From: Lytechinus pictus
Lineage: Eukaryota; Echinodermata; Echinoidea; Temnopleuroida; Toxopneustidae
Assembly (NCBI RefSeq): GCF_037042905.1
Contig: NC_087247.1
Location: 45,706,420-45,770,419 of the forward strand
Reading direction: 5' to 3'
DNA length: 64,000 bases
Position numbers and translations under genes: made by a program
Shown: positions 46,001 through 61,000 of the stretch, one piece after another
How positions within the stretch are numbered: the first letter of the stretch is position 1
How the letters are laid out: every line of letters starts with the position of its first letter
The notes under the pieces: generated by a model
Seen by the model: only the letters and a program-made list of their open reading frames with translations
What the model was told of the DNA's origin: nothing
Databases searched by the model: none

Positions 46001-49000
46001 AACATTGTCAGTTGGTGATGAAGTGGAGATGGAAGCCAATTAGAAATCAATGTCTATGTGTAGTAATTACATTTTGAAATATAAAGGGTATTGGTAAATT
46101 CAATCAGGGAAGCAAAGCTGGCTTGGTTTGGCTAAAATCGGACCAATGATGTGTCATAAATCTAGTGAGCATGCAAGTCATCCATCTGTGTTTGGTTCAG
46201 TTGAATTCTAGACCTGTACAGTATATTGTACAACCAAGTACACCTTGGACTTCTCATAAGAACAATGAATTTATTCTTAGTTCTTTTTTTTTTCTCTGAC
46301 ACCATACATGTTTATACTTTTGATGAATGAAAAATTTCAGTGGTTTCTGCCAAAATATCTTCATGTATCAGGCTGGTAGATGATGCATGTGTTCTCCACT
46401 GTAGAGGTACTTATGTGTACTGGTACTGGAAATCACAAGATTTTACTTGGAAAAATTGTCAAACTCTAAACAGCTCTATTTGTACATTGATTGGATTTTT
46501 TTGTAATTGAAAATTAACTCCCTGATTCTCAGTGGATTTAGTGCTCAGTTTTAATCAAAACCTGACAGAACAGGGAATAAATGATAAATTATTTATTCAT
46601 AGACTGATATACTTGAAGAAATTGAAAACATTTGCCACTACTCAAAATTCATAACAATAACACTGTCACTAGCAAACTGGCAAACTGAAGTGGCTTTGGA
46701 TGTTAAGATAAACATGTGTTATCCAAGCAGTGCCATGGCAATTTATATTTTCCTGATTCCTCCAGCAGGCAATCAATATTGAATGGGGATTTGGTTTCCA
46801 GGCTCTGTAAAATGGAATTTCTAATAAAAGCACCACTCTTTTTGCTCCAGCAGTAGCAGCGTCCAACTCAATTAATTAAGGGAAGGATCTTGTTATTATA
46901 AAATGCAATCTAGATCCTTGATTGCAGTGGGATGACTTCCAAGATATGGGCTGTTTTGCATCATAGTTTCTGTCAGTTCTTTTATGAATATGAAAATATG
47001 TCTGCCTTGCAGGGGAAGGAGATTTGTGTATACAGTTATGTGTGGAATCGTTTGTGAGAAAGAAATTACACCTAAAAGCCATTTCAAAGCAGTTTAATGC
47101 AGATACTAATATTACAATAGTAGAAGAATGGGAAATAAGCATAAACTGATTGATAATTCCATTGTGCATTGAATAAGACACACATGCATTAATTTTTGTG
47201 AAGCATGGTTACATACAAATGGTACAATACATTTGTTTTTCATGATAAGGAAAATTATTTTTCTTCAAAAGGGAAGGGGAACTTTCAGTACATGTATTAC
47301 TGTATTGAATGTAAATGACCATGCTGTGCTTGAACTAGCATGACTTTTTCCCTCATGGGGGTGGAATCCCCTTTGGGTAAGAGTGTGCCTGTGAATTATG
47401 GCTGCTGTATTATTAATGTCCTCATCCACCACAGAGAGAAGGTCAAGAACTTGCTGAGATTACTCCTCTGGTACTTCACTGCTACTGAAAGATTAACCCC
47501 TTTGCCACCTAAATATCTTTTAATCATGGCAAACCTAAATACAAAATTGATGGAGGGTTAATTACCCTATATACAGTATGCCAAATAGTGCCGTTTGCAT
47601 TGTCGCACAGTTGATGGTAATGAAATATGACTTCTTTCCTTATGGCACTTCAGATTAACTTCATTTTTAATGTCTCTGTATTTTCATTTTAAAAGATGCC
47701 GGAAAAAATGAATTAAAGCGTTTTTGAAATTATGCCTGAATGGGCAATGATTCAATTTTTTTTCAGTATTTAAAAGTGAGATGAATGTTGACTAAGACTA
47801 AAACCTTTCCTCTATTTGTTTTTAAAAATCGAGCAATTACACACACTTTAAGTCCATGAGATGCTAATCCTGATATCTCTTTTATTAAATTTTCTGTAGA
47901 CAATGTCCATCCCTCATATTTTTTTTATTAAGCTGACATATTAACATGGAGGTTTTACTGGCATTCTTGAGCCATTCATGTCATTCCTGTTTGTTTCAAG
48001 CAAATATTTGTTGTTGTCTCATTCATTAGCTTTAACAGGTACTGTGCAGATTCATGTACAGTTGCTTTATTCTTTTTATGCACCATTTTCAGATTAGTAC
48101 AATACACAATTTATTCCTTTATTTTATCTTCTGTTGAAATATCAGATTGATGCTGCTCATTTATACGGGTATGTCTACTTTCGGCAAGTTAAGGACAAAA
48201 CTTCAAGGAGAGGCTACTTTCAAAAGGTAATTTCATGTTTTTAATAAATTTTTTGACTTAAGTGATAATGGAAATGCACCTCAAATTGTCAATTTTTGTC
48301 TCACCTGCATAGCAGAGTGAGACTATAGGCGCCGCTTTTCCGACGGCGACGGCGGCGGCGTCAACACCAAATCTTAACCTGAGGTTAAGTTTTTGAAATG
48401 ACAGCATAACTTAGAAAGTATATGGACCTAGTTCATGAAACTTGGCCATAAGGTTAATCAAGTATTACTGAACATCCTGCCTGAGTTTCATGTCACATGA
48501 CCAAGGTCAAAGGTCATTTAGGGTCAATGAACTTAGACCATTTTGGGGGAATCAACATCAAAATCTTAACCTAAGGTTAAGTTTTTGAAATGTCATCATA
48601 ACTTAGAAAATATATGGACCTAGTTCATGAAACTTATACATAAGGTTAATCAAGTATCACTGAACATCCTGCATGAGTTTCACGTCACATGACCAAGGTC
48701 AAAGGTCATTTAGGGTCAATGAACTTTGGCCGAATTGGGGGTATCTGTTGAATTACCATCATAACTTTGAAAGTTTATGGATCTGATTCATGAAACTTGG
48801 ACATAATAGTAATCAAGTATTACTGAACATCCTGTGCAAGTTTCAGGTCACATGATCAAGGTCAAAGGTCATTTAGGGTCAATGAACTTTGGCCAAATTG
48901 GGGTATTTGTTGAATTACAGCCATAAATTTGAAAGTGTGTTGGTCTAGTTCATAAAACTTGGACATAATAGTAATCTAGTATCACTGAACATCCTGTGCG

Positions 49001-52000
49001 AGTTTCAGGTCACATGATCAAGGTCAAAGGTCATGTAAGGTCAAAGAACTTTGGCCACGTTGGGGGTATTTGTTGAATTGCCATCATATCTCTATAAGTG
49101 TATTGGTCTAGTTCATAAAACGTGGAAATAAGAGTAACCAAGTATCACTGAACATCTTGTGCGAGTTATAGTAGTTTTCAAAATCAGCACTGCTGCTATA
49201 TTGAATCGCGTGATGCAGGTGAGACGGCCAGAGGCATTCCACTTGTTGTAGATTGATTATGCTTTTTTTTTCAAGGGAATGACAGTGAATTTCTTCATAA
49301 GGTACTAGGCCTAATCAGATATCAGTATTGTTGTAACGAAAATGTCATGATGTTATTTACTGGTATTGGAAATGGTATCGTGATCTGCTGAATCATAACT
49401 CTATAAATATATGACCAACAGGCATGAAATACAGCCATTCTGAATTATGCATGTCTGTGTACATAACTGATAAGGATCTGCTGTTACAGAAAGATCTGTG
49501 TTATTGAACATTTGTAAAAGGCATCAGTACACCTTATTCTAATTGACTGCTGAACTTGTGAAACTATGTTTCCATTTGTGACTCTTTTGTGGATAATAAG
49601 CCACTTTGTCTAATTCAACTTTGTCAATACCTGTTGGTCTCATCACCATTCCAGTTAGGCTTATTATTTTATATATATCAATTGGAGTGTTGTGGCCCAG
49701 AGGATTAGTCTCCGGACTTTAAAACAGAGGGTCATGGGTTCGAATCCCAGCCATGGCGTAATTTCCTTCGGCAAGAAATTTATCCACATTTTGCTGCACT
49801 CGACCCAGGTGAGGTGAATGGGTACCCAATAGGATTTATTCCTTGAACGCTTTAGCACCTATTAATATGGCGGCTTAGCTACAACCGGGGTAATATGATA
49901 CCAAGTATCAAATCGCAGTTGAGTATATGCACAAGTAACTGCTATATAAATGGACATATTATGATTATTATTATTGGTCTAGCTCACCTGGTCTGCTGGA
50001 GGCCTACATGTACATATTTGACCTTAAGGCAACATGCACAAACCGATGTCGGTTTCTAAATTTACACTTCAATATGAATCATGATTGATAATGTAATTAT
50101 AAAATGCAGATATAATGAGAAAAATACGGGTGTTCAATGTCCCCCATTCCCTGTCATAAAAGTAAACGTCTTTCAGATCGCAATTTGGAGGAAAATTTAA
50201 AAGTAAAAAAAGGTACGTTTGGAAACACGATCAGCTCAGATTTTACGACCTTCAGTCTCGTGAATGCAACACTGAAAATCATTGGGTTTTGAAACGTCTT
50301 AGAATTTTCTCTCCCAGTGGAAGCCTACTCAAGTATGTGTCAGAATTGACCTTTCTTATGATGGGTCAAACTGCGCAGCAAGCTGTGCTAACGAGAGCGG
50401 AAAATTTAAAGACGATCAAGGTATAATCAGCTTCAAATCTTCAACACTGGACAGTGCATTGCTGATAGCGTTTGTGTTCTGTGTTTTGTAGTGACGTTTT
50501 CAACCATGATCCATGTTGCCAATTAAAAATGGAAACCAACATTACACACACCCTTAAAGTTACTGTACCAACATGCCTCACACAGTGGAGAGTGGGGGGG
50601 GGGGGGGCACAGGGGGCGCATACAGCATTTTTGCCCTCAGTAGATGTCACGTTTGTTCCCCTGTGAAGTGTTTATAGTTTTATTTCCCCCTCATCAGAAA
50701 CTTAAAAAAATAAAATTAGCCCACTTTCAGTAGCCCATCATGTATTGATTCCTGGCTTTATGTACACACCCATTGAATGAAACTCATTAGCAATGGTATG
50801 CCCTGAGCATAGCAGTGGGCTGGAAGCATGCAGAGAATGGTTCAGAACCATAAGGTGCTCTTGTCAGCTTTCATTTTAATCAAATCTATTTTTCATTGAA
50901 CACAGTCTTGACCCAGTTCAGACATTGAGTGTATTGTTAGGCCTATTCATTCCATACGGCATGTTTCTACAGAGAATCGTTAAAAACGGTTCATCTTTTC
51001 TGGAATCAAAAAACCGTATCGTCCTTAAACCATCCTACAAACCAATCTACAGTGCGAATAATCCGATTAACTCACATTCCAAATGGATAAACATGGCAAT
51101 AACCACCTCCCAGAAGTGGTTATGAGAAACCATATTTTGCATGATGCGGTTTATTAACAAACCACATCGCGTCTGTTTCTACAGGGAAGTTTTCCAGAAT
51201 TCTGGATAATTATTGGAACATGTTTTGTCATAATGTAGGTTCACTGTGTAGCAAAAGGGATGTGGATGGATGTATCATGTATAAACTTCTTCTAAGGTGA
51301 CTTGAAACAGTCTTGTCTCCATCCGTTTTAATTCAATGTGAGCTTTCAGATGAATAGCCCCTACATGTATATCATAATTCTTTCTAATTTTTTTTTTAAT
51401 GTTGATGTTGCTCCAATGCTAATCAGTCTATTGTTTTGAGTGAATTTAAATGGGTTTGTAGTATCTGTACAAATGCAGTTATTCAAATGTCAGTTTTAAA
51501 TGAATAATAAAGCAGTAAAATTAATCTGCCAGTTAAGCATTACAATATATCATCTACATGACATGTCAGGAAGGTTACAGTAAGAATGATAATTTAATGC
51601 TAAAACCAATACTATGTGAAAACTTCCATGACTCTCCACCAGCTGTCATGCAATTGATTTGATTAATGTACAAGAGAAATTTAAACATAGATTCCAATGA
51701 TCTAATGATCATAAAATTTATGTGAACAGAATCAAACAAAATTACAACTTAAGTGCTTGTACTGTAGTGGTATGTATGATTTTTTCTCTCCCAATTGATT
51801 CTGGTTGAAAATAAATTGCCTCTTAGAAGTTAAGCAACATACTATTTAATTTTATTGAGGGTAGACTGGCCTGTTTTGTTTAATAGTAGTAATCATAATA
51901 TTGTCCATGTTTATATGTTTCTTGCTTATTTTCAGTGTCCCCGGGTTTCTATCTAAAGGTATATTTCCCTTAGTTTGCAGCATACATGTACATGTCCGTG

Positions 52001-55000
52001 TACGTGTAGGCTAACCCAAGAAAGAATTGAAACAGTATGATAGCAATTTAAACCGCAAGCTAAAAGCCTTTCTCTCCGATTCATTGCCCACTGCAATTAC
52101 TTTTGTTAAACTTGAAAAAAAAAGGACCAATTGGGGTAAGTTGGAATAATGAATAGGATCAGAACTCTGAGATGGGGGGAAAAAAACGTTATGAAGCAAA
52201 ATTTTCTTTTGTTCAAGTGAATTCGGCAGGCTAACACTAAATTTTTAACATCAATTTCTCTGTACACTAAATCTCACAAGGATGTTTGATAAAAGATACC
52301 ATGACATAGCACTATTCAAGAAGATTACTTACCGGTAACTGTTTTCATCAGAGCTTACAAACTAAATCATCTTTCTTATGTTAAGTATTATTATTATTCC
52401 CATGATATTAAAAAATGAATACAATATTTTTAATAAGAAAATGCCATTGTAGTACGTATAGTATGTACATTGTCTGATGTATTGAAGCAGTAATGTTTCA
52501 ACACTGCTAAAATTGGTGTTATGCCCTTTTCAATCTCATCACATGGTGATGAATAGTGCTTTCAAGATTTGAAAGGTTAGTTGTATTGCTAACAAATACA
52601 CACCATACTGATGGTGCTGGGTTGGCATAGAAAGTCGATATGGAGAGTAATTGCATCTCGCCTGAAGGCAACAGCGCACACATGTAAGGCAGGTGACAAA
52701 CATAATCTTGATTTACAGTCATCTAGCTTCACATCATGGATGCATTTATGCACCACCGTCTTCTTTAAGCTCTCTTAATATTGGATACTGCAGTCCACTT
52801 ATAAAGTATAATGTAATATATTCCAGCAAATAATGGATCCACTTTAAGATTTCCAAAGGATATTGAATCCCACTCAAACAAGGGGTGTCAGATAGCGCAG
52901 GATAGTTTGGAATTCTAGGATACATACTGTATATTGTATTTTGGAGCTTGGATGTTTTTCATTATTAATTTTTCATTCTTTTCTGTTTCAGTATTTCTTT
53001 TTTTTTTCAGAATGAATAAAATTTTAAAAATATGCAGCTAATTAATATCTGCTTATTAGTACAGGTAACTCTGCAAATATTTTCATGTAGGAAGGGAGGG
53101 GAATACACTTTTCTGTATAAAACCTTTAACCTTTGTTTCTATAAAAGGGGGAAATACTTGATCAATATGCAAACTACACGTAGGCCATACAGATAATGCA
53201 TTTTTTTTGCTATACAAAAATTGATTGGATTTAAAAGAAATCAAGAATACACCAATGCAATTAAAATAAGAATATACAATATACATGTATAAACATGAAC
53301 AATGAATGAGTGAATAAATAAATAAGATACAGTCCATATGATACATTCTACATTGAGAAACAAAAATTTACTTTTTACTTTTTACTTTTTAGATATTTAA
53401 TAAGCTATTTGTGTTGTCGTCAACTTTTCTTTTTGAAGACATGTCTTTCTAGTGACACATTCAATGACTGCATATAATATACATACATACATGTACACGT
53501 ACATTGTATGCACATGATTATGTATTGTACTTGAATTTGTTCTCATACAATGTATGTGTATGGCTGTTGCATATATTTATTTCAAACAAATCAGGGTTGG
53601 AAGAAAAGGTCATCAATGACACAGACAGATCCCATGCAACCATCAACACAAATTGACAAAACTGTGTTTACACTCAAAGTCAGTGTGGTCAATGAAACAT
53701 CTGTTTGTGGTATTTATCAATAAAACAAGTGATTTGGGTCCTGTACAAAAAACCTCAACAAATGTTTGTGGTTTATGAATGAGTTTAAGTTTATATAACA
53801 TGGTAACCAGCAATGCAAACTTTCAGTCATTTGTTGAGGTCAAAGGGTTATCCAGTTTCCTGTTTTAACTCTACTGTATGAACCAACTGCTTTGACATAT
53901 TTTTCATAGAATCAAAAGTAACTGATCTTGCATTTCAAAATATCATTCATATATTGTTATTCATAATACACTATTGAAATTAATATGATATCTACTGGTT
54001 GATATATATTTGAATTATTTATGGTAAAAACCTTATTAGGTTGAAAGAAAATGTTGTTCATTATCTAATAATCAGAAACATTGGATGTATGTATGTACTT
54101 TAAATCCAAAGAGGTAGAAATAAATTTCTACGTCCATAGTACTCCCATATTGATAAAAAATACTTCTTATTCTTATTCATTCTTATATAATTAGGAACTT
54201 CAGGAATAGGTTGTCCCCTTAAGTGTTCCATCATGTACCCCATAGTTCCATGTATATTGTAGATATAAATGACACTAAAGCATACTTAGTTTGAAAGTAA
54301 TGTTGCCTTATGGGAATAACATGGAGCTATTTTTTTTTGTAAATGACAAAAATTTGTTTGTTTGTAATTTTGATGCTACATCATTTTACAAGACTGATGC
54401 TTACACACACACACATAAAAAAAGGATAAACTGAATGCAGAATGTAGATTTAATGTTTGTTTTTCATATGAAGGCCTGGATTCCCAAAGGTTAGACATAG
54501 GCTGTGTGCAGGGTTCCCACAGTCATGGGAAATCCTGGAAAAATGGAAAAATGGTCATGGAAAGTCAGGGAAAAGTCAGGAAATTTGGAAAATTTGTGAA
54601 AAGCCATGGAAAAGTCATGGAAATATATTTACCTTTTGGCTATGGCAGCTTTCCAGTTTGTCTTGTCTCTCAACTCTCATACTCTGATCATACTCTGCTA
54701 TTATAGTTGGTGTTCATGATTTCCATTTTTCCCAGTTTTGTGACATCCAAATTCTACATTACTCCCGGGACGTCATGGGAAGTCATGGAAAGCAGCAATT
54801 TAATCATGGAAAAGTCATGGAAAGCAGCAATTTAATCATGGAAAAGTCATGAAATTCTGTTTTCCAATATCTGTTTGAACCCTGTGTGTGTATCTTTGTT
54901 ACTTTAAAGAAATGAACACGTGTTCTATTTAATAGGTCGAGGTGTCTATGAAAAGTGATTTCACAAATATGAAGGTTGAAACCTTCAAAGATACATCCCT

Positions 55001-58000
55001 ACTGGAACAATGATATTTACTAAAAAAATTTAATCAAAAGTTGATTAAGTTCTTAACTGAGTTTGTTTTGGTACATATAATGTACTGTATGTGTAACAAG
55101 TTAAACACATGTTAATTATTTTCTTGGGAATTCTTTTGTTTTTATTTTCGTTTCAGTCATTAGTTCTCTTGAGTCGATTACCCTTCACATCGTTATTCAC
55201 CCAGTTAGCTAGCCTGGTAGCTCCAGAGTATTTTGACAATGGGGAACCATCAATAGAAGCAGGTACGTATGTTTAATGAACTACATAGTAAAATTTGTTA
55301 CAGTGCGTTATGTCACTTCTTAGTTTGTTTTATGAGATGACAAAGTGGATCCTGATGAATTGATTGGTTTAGAATGTTCATGTGACTAGTTATTAATTTT
55401 GACTACACCCAATTTTACCTACATGAATGAATGCAGGTGACAGGTAATATATTTTGGCATATTATGGTTTGGAGATGAGGGTTATTTTTTAAATATCAAT
55501 GTTCCGCATTATTTATGAAACAAATAATACACACTGATTTGTGTGGGCTTTGGTGCAATGTCCCACACACTTTGCCATCACCTTCAAGTATTTTATAATG
55601 GTTCCAAAGGTAGGTGTACAGTGTAAGTTGTACACGTGGGTAAATTTTACTAATACTCTCACCGACTTATTTTTATTCAATTTTCATTCCTGTTTGGGGG
55701 CTAGTGTTATACAGACCAATGACTATCACAATGTCTAGAGAACACCTGTCATTGCTCTATGTCTGTTCTTGTTTTCAGCTTGCCATGATATTGACCAATG
55801 GCCATCACCTTGCCCAGGAAAGACCCTTCACTTACCCATTATGGGCTGTGTCCTTCAAGTTCGTATCCCATCAAGGCAAGACAAACCCAGTGCTGCAGCA
55901 GTTGCCAAGGGACAGGTAGAGGTAAGGAAACAGTTTGGGAGCATTTCATGAAACAAATAGATTGCCATCGATTATTATTATAAGCTAACAGAATCCTTTC
56001 ATCTGAATGGCTCATAGCAAATTTATCAGTGAATAGCACATTATGTTTGATATGAAAGGTTGTGGTGTACGTGTGTGGGTCCTATATTTCTTAAAAGGTA
56101 ACATTTTAGAAACATTGTTCTATAGCAGTTGGCTGTTAGACTTTGACTACTGTTCACACACGTACTACTTTATGTATGACAGTACTTCAACCCCTTAAAA
56201 GTGACCACCCTTCTTCATTGAATTATTACTTAAATGGATGCACTTTCTAATGCTGAAGAACGAACCAAAGTAGTTTTACTGCAGTCTTAAACTTCATCAT
56301 ATTAGCACAAATCAAAAGTAATATGCCCAAGGTATTCTATTCAATTATCCCCCCTCCATTCTTCTTCTTCATTATAAAAGCAATAAAGTCTGTAATTTAT
56401 TTCATTGTATGCTTGATTACAGCTGATGGGATCGCCTCTTACAGTTGTGCCTTCCATCAGTGAGCCTGAGATGTTCAGATGCCTTCATCCAGTTATACCT
56501 CACATACAGCTTCTATGGGAGCTTGTCTTGACTGGAGAGGTATGTCATAGGCTGTATTATCCCATTGGCATGAATTTAGAAACATGACTTTTGATCCATG
56601 GGTTTATGTAGATTTCATGCACTTATTACAATTCATTCAGCTTGTATGTGTTGTTCAGAGCCCCCAATAATGAATATACTCTTTGTCACGGTTCACTGAC
56701 TTCATGCCTGTCACTGAGGTAACTACATTAATGAGCGAGTGGTTTATGTAAATTAAATAATAAAAATAGTGGACTAAATTTTAAAAAGTTGGCTGTAACT
56801 TTAATACTACTACTAATGATATAGAGTATTTCTAAAGCACCAAATCCTCATTGATTATGTGCTCAAGGCTTAAGTAACAATCATTGTGATAAAAGCACAC
56901 ATTCTTTCTCAAGATATGCACTGAATTAAACATGATAATGCATAAAATCACCATAAACCATCCTTTTTAAAACCAAGGATTCAAACCTCCTTTGTTAATT
57001 CTTTGGCTTTTATTGTGACTTGCATTCATGATTCACATTTTTTTTTAAAAATCAAACGTGCAATCATGTTTACGGAATGCGAGCCAGAATTGTCCTAACA
57101 TTTACTTCCTAAGCAAGTCTTTGTAAGCAACATTCTTACCCATTGGTACATGAATTTGGTGATGCCTGTATAAACCTAATGGGAGTAGGACAATTTAGAA
57201 GTCAGTATCTTTTTGAGGGGTCATTATAAGTACAATTTTTTTCTGCAGACTATATTATTTCCAAACTGCATTAATCTTGATTTCTTGTGTATTGCCTCAA
57301 AACTTTGTCTAACAGAACACCTCCTGAGGTTAAGTAAAGTATTAAATATAATTGTTAGATTTAAGAATAGTTCTAGAGCACAAAATGCTCTCAAGAAAAC
57401 ACAGAGCACAAGTCCAGCATCAGAGCTATTATCATACTAAAAATAAAGAATACTACAATAAATAAATAAATATTAATGAGCATGTGAAACGATTTTCAGG
57501 AAAATTCTAATTCTAGGAATGTGACAATGGTTGCAGGGTTAGCAGATTGCATAGGGGTAAACAAGGATGATTAATATGATTTGTATTATATCTCTCTTGT
57601 ATTTTACTTTTCTATTTCTATATAAAAGACATTAGTTGTGATGGCACCAGGTCCTGGTATGTGTGCTGATACAGTCCATGCAATGGTCAGTATGATATCA
57701 CCTCTAAGGTTTATGTGTGATTTCAGACCGTACTTCACCATCCATGACAGTGAATTCAAGGAGTATACAACAAGAACACAAGCACCGTAAGTGGAACCAA
57801 AATGTTGGTTAGAAGAGATCTTAAATCATTTTTAGTTTTGTATAATCATATGATTAAAAAAATAGTGAAGGTTCATAGAAAGATGAAAGAAAATGTATAC
57901 TATCATGCAAAATATTCATACTAGGTGTAAATGAAGCTGTAGAAATATGGATATCATACCTATTTGGTTTCTAGTGGGTATGTATTGAGCTTTATTAGTT

Positions 58001-61000
58001 AACATGTTTACATATAATTGTATGTAATTCTTTATGAGTTGATATATGCAATATCATTCTATATTTAGTCCCTCAATTATGATTGAAATTTATTTCCTTG
58101 CAGGAAAGCAGCTGTATCGTTTATATTGTACTTACTTGGAGTGGCTAATTGTCTTTCAAGGAAACCTTTATGGAATGGTTTTTATGCTGCGTTGTCAATG
58201 GGCATGAGAAATAAGATACATTTCATTGAAATGCTCATGGTTAGAAGGGTACGCCAGTGAGAAATTGCTAAAATTACTGTGTTGTGTGATGTCTATGAAG
58301 AATGATTTTTAAAAAGATATAACTTTTGCTTTATGCAACCTTTTATTATTATAGGCCTTCAGTAATTCTTGGAGTGACGAATCCATTCTTCGCCAAGACA
58401 TTACAACATTGGCCACACATAGTACGGATAGGAGAACCAACTTATGGTGAGCATTGTTGTTTTGATGGGTATCAAGCATTGTCAGAGAATTGTCAAGTTA
58501 CATTTATGAACTTGGATTGTCATTTATTCTTAGTTTGTCTATCAGATGATTTGATCCTAATATTGTATTCTAAGAAGGTTTATAGCTTGCATTGTAAATT
58601 TATCCAAGCCACATCCACCACAAAAACTCATGGCCACATTAGACAAAAAAAAGTTAAAAGTTGGGAGTTGCTGCTACCCTGTTAAGCGTTCGGCAAGTTT
58701 AGGGATAGAGCAATGTCAATCTGATGCTGCACAGTGACTGCCGGGTCAACAATCAATTGGGCAAAATAAATTTTCATAGTATTTCTATTTCAGATTTCTA
58801 TTTTGAAAAATAGAATGTGATTTTTTTTTTTTTTCATTGTCATTAATGTGGAAATTGTTTAAGTGAGATAAAAAGTTACTAAGTTACCAAGAATACTGAT
58901 TTTGCTAAAACAGCTTTATAACAGAGACATAATGTACAAGAATACCATGCAATACTTGAAGCAAAGGATGAAATATCAAACTGTCATCAGATGATCAGAT
59001 ATAGAAAATCAAAATCAATAAATGATTGAAAGTTTCCCTTTGTTTTTCTGAATAGGAAAATGAAATATGATATAGTTCCTGTTAACGAATGCCACATGTT
59101 CACCTAAACTGCACCTCAAATAGGCATTGTGGAAAAAATGATTCCAGGAAATAGTGTTGTAGATTGTTCAAGGTATTAGTAACAAGAAGTTGTAGCCTTT
59201 GTATTATTAAAAAGAAATATTGTTGTATTATTAATATTTGATGAAGTCCATTGTTTTAGACATTGGATGTAGTATTAAACTGCTCAGACACAAAAATGAT
59301 TTGTTCACTTTTGTGCACATTATGAAAAGGAGTTTCAATAGGTCAGTTGATCTGGCAGTGGTCTTTATGATTCAGTGGATCAAGATTCAATACCAAGCTC
59401 AGATCATAATGATGTTCCATTTTTTAGTAAGGCAGTAATCTTCATTACCACAACTACCTGGGATGACAGGAAGCCTTTTATCCTCTGGTTACAAGTATCA
59501 AAGCTTTCTTAGGTGTTACGTGAAATAAACTAGTGAACAATTAACAATTGATATTATGTATAAAGTATTAATTTATTTTGTTTTATTTTGCAGGTGATAA
59601 GAATTCCAAAGCTCTGAAACCAAAGAAGCCAGGGAGTATCAAGACATTAGAGTCAAAGCCAGGTGACTAATAAATAAAAGACAAAGAATATATACTGAAA
59701 TTCCTTGTGTAAATATTTAGACAGATGTGTGAGAATAAGTCAAGCAGAGAAAAAATAGAATTACTGATAAAATGAACTATTTATATTACACCTGATACAT
59801 GGTATGAATGAGTATTGCTTCGCAAACATTTAGAATATTGCTATTCATTCTGTCATTGAATTTCATATTCCTTGTATTGAGTTGAAGTGTATGGCCGGCA
59901 TTTTTTTTTTCATTTTGATTACAGATCATGTTTTTAATAATTCTACTGTAATTTTTCTTATGATTCACCAATAACCATTGGTTGTATGTGTTTTGAGATA
60001 TTTCTGCAACTGATAACCATTCATTGTTTGATGTTATTTATTATAGGTGTCTACACACAGTATAAACCATTCCTGAACAAAGACAAGAGTATTATTAAGA
60101 GATTAGCAAAGGTAAGTCAATCAAAATCTCTGACAAGATGAGTGATGTAACAGGCGCGGGTCCAAGGGTGAGGGGCCGAGCCGGCCCCGCCTGCCCCCCT
60201 TTTTTTTGGCAACCCCCCAAAAAATGTCCTTTTAACTTGAGAGAAACGCTGAAAAACAGAAAGAAAAGTATTTAGTAAGTAGTAAGTATTTAGTTACATA
60301 CACATCTTGTTCACAATCACAATCATTGCTCAAAATGTTCAATTTTCAGGACAAAATGCATGAAATTTCCTTAAAAAATTAGCTTGCGCTTTGCGCTCGT
60401 ACTATTCAATTAGGGCTTGTATGAGATTATTACTTATTTATGTTTTGTGAGAATAAAGCTAAGAAGTGACTGTTAGGACTACTCCTTCAAAGAAAGAAAT
60501 AAAAATCAACTTTGAGCGGCCAATCAGTGAAAATATGGGTAAACAAAAAGTTTTGGCCTCCCTATTGGCGAAAGCTGGATCCGCCCCTGTGTAATGTCCA
60601 TGACATTACAAACTTCTCCAAGAGAATTGAACCTTGAATAAATAGACACCTTCAATAGTGCATTCCACTGGACTCTTACATTTTGGTATAACACAAGTTT
60701 AGAAATGCACATGACATTAAAAAACCCTGCTAGTTTGTGAGCATGAACAATTCATTTGGTCAAGAATCCTTGAAGTGACATGAAAAATAGATTCTGTTAA
60801 AGGATGAATTAATGTTGCCAAAAGGAGAAATGTTTTCTGATAGAATAAGAGGTATGGTATATCATATCTGTTCCTAATGTGTAATCATATCATATCACCT
60901 GAAAGTCATTAACTTTAAAACGAAAATGACAAATAATTTTGGTTGACTGTACTCCATGCCTTAGAGTGCTATGCCTACCTGAATAATTCTATGGTATGGT

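Noticed and set aside
54506..54706. 66-codon frame rich in His-Gly-Lys
   Set aside because: It is the translation of the repeated 'gtcatggaaa' unit in an inverted-repeat element.
58326..58685. 119-codon frame extending past DENND6 exon 10
   Set aside because: Only 58355-58446 matches the DENND6 family; the rest is read-through into the intron after a good donor site.
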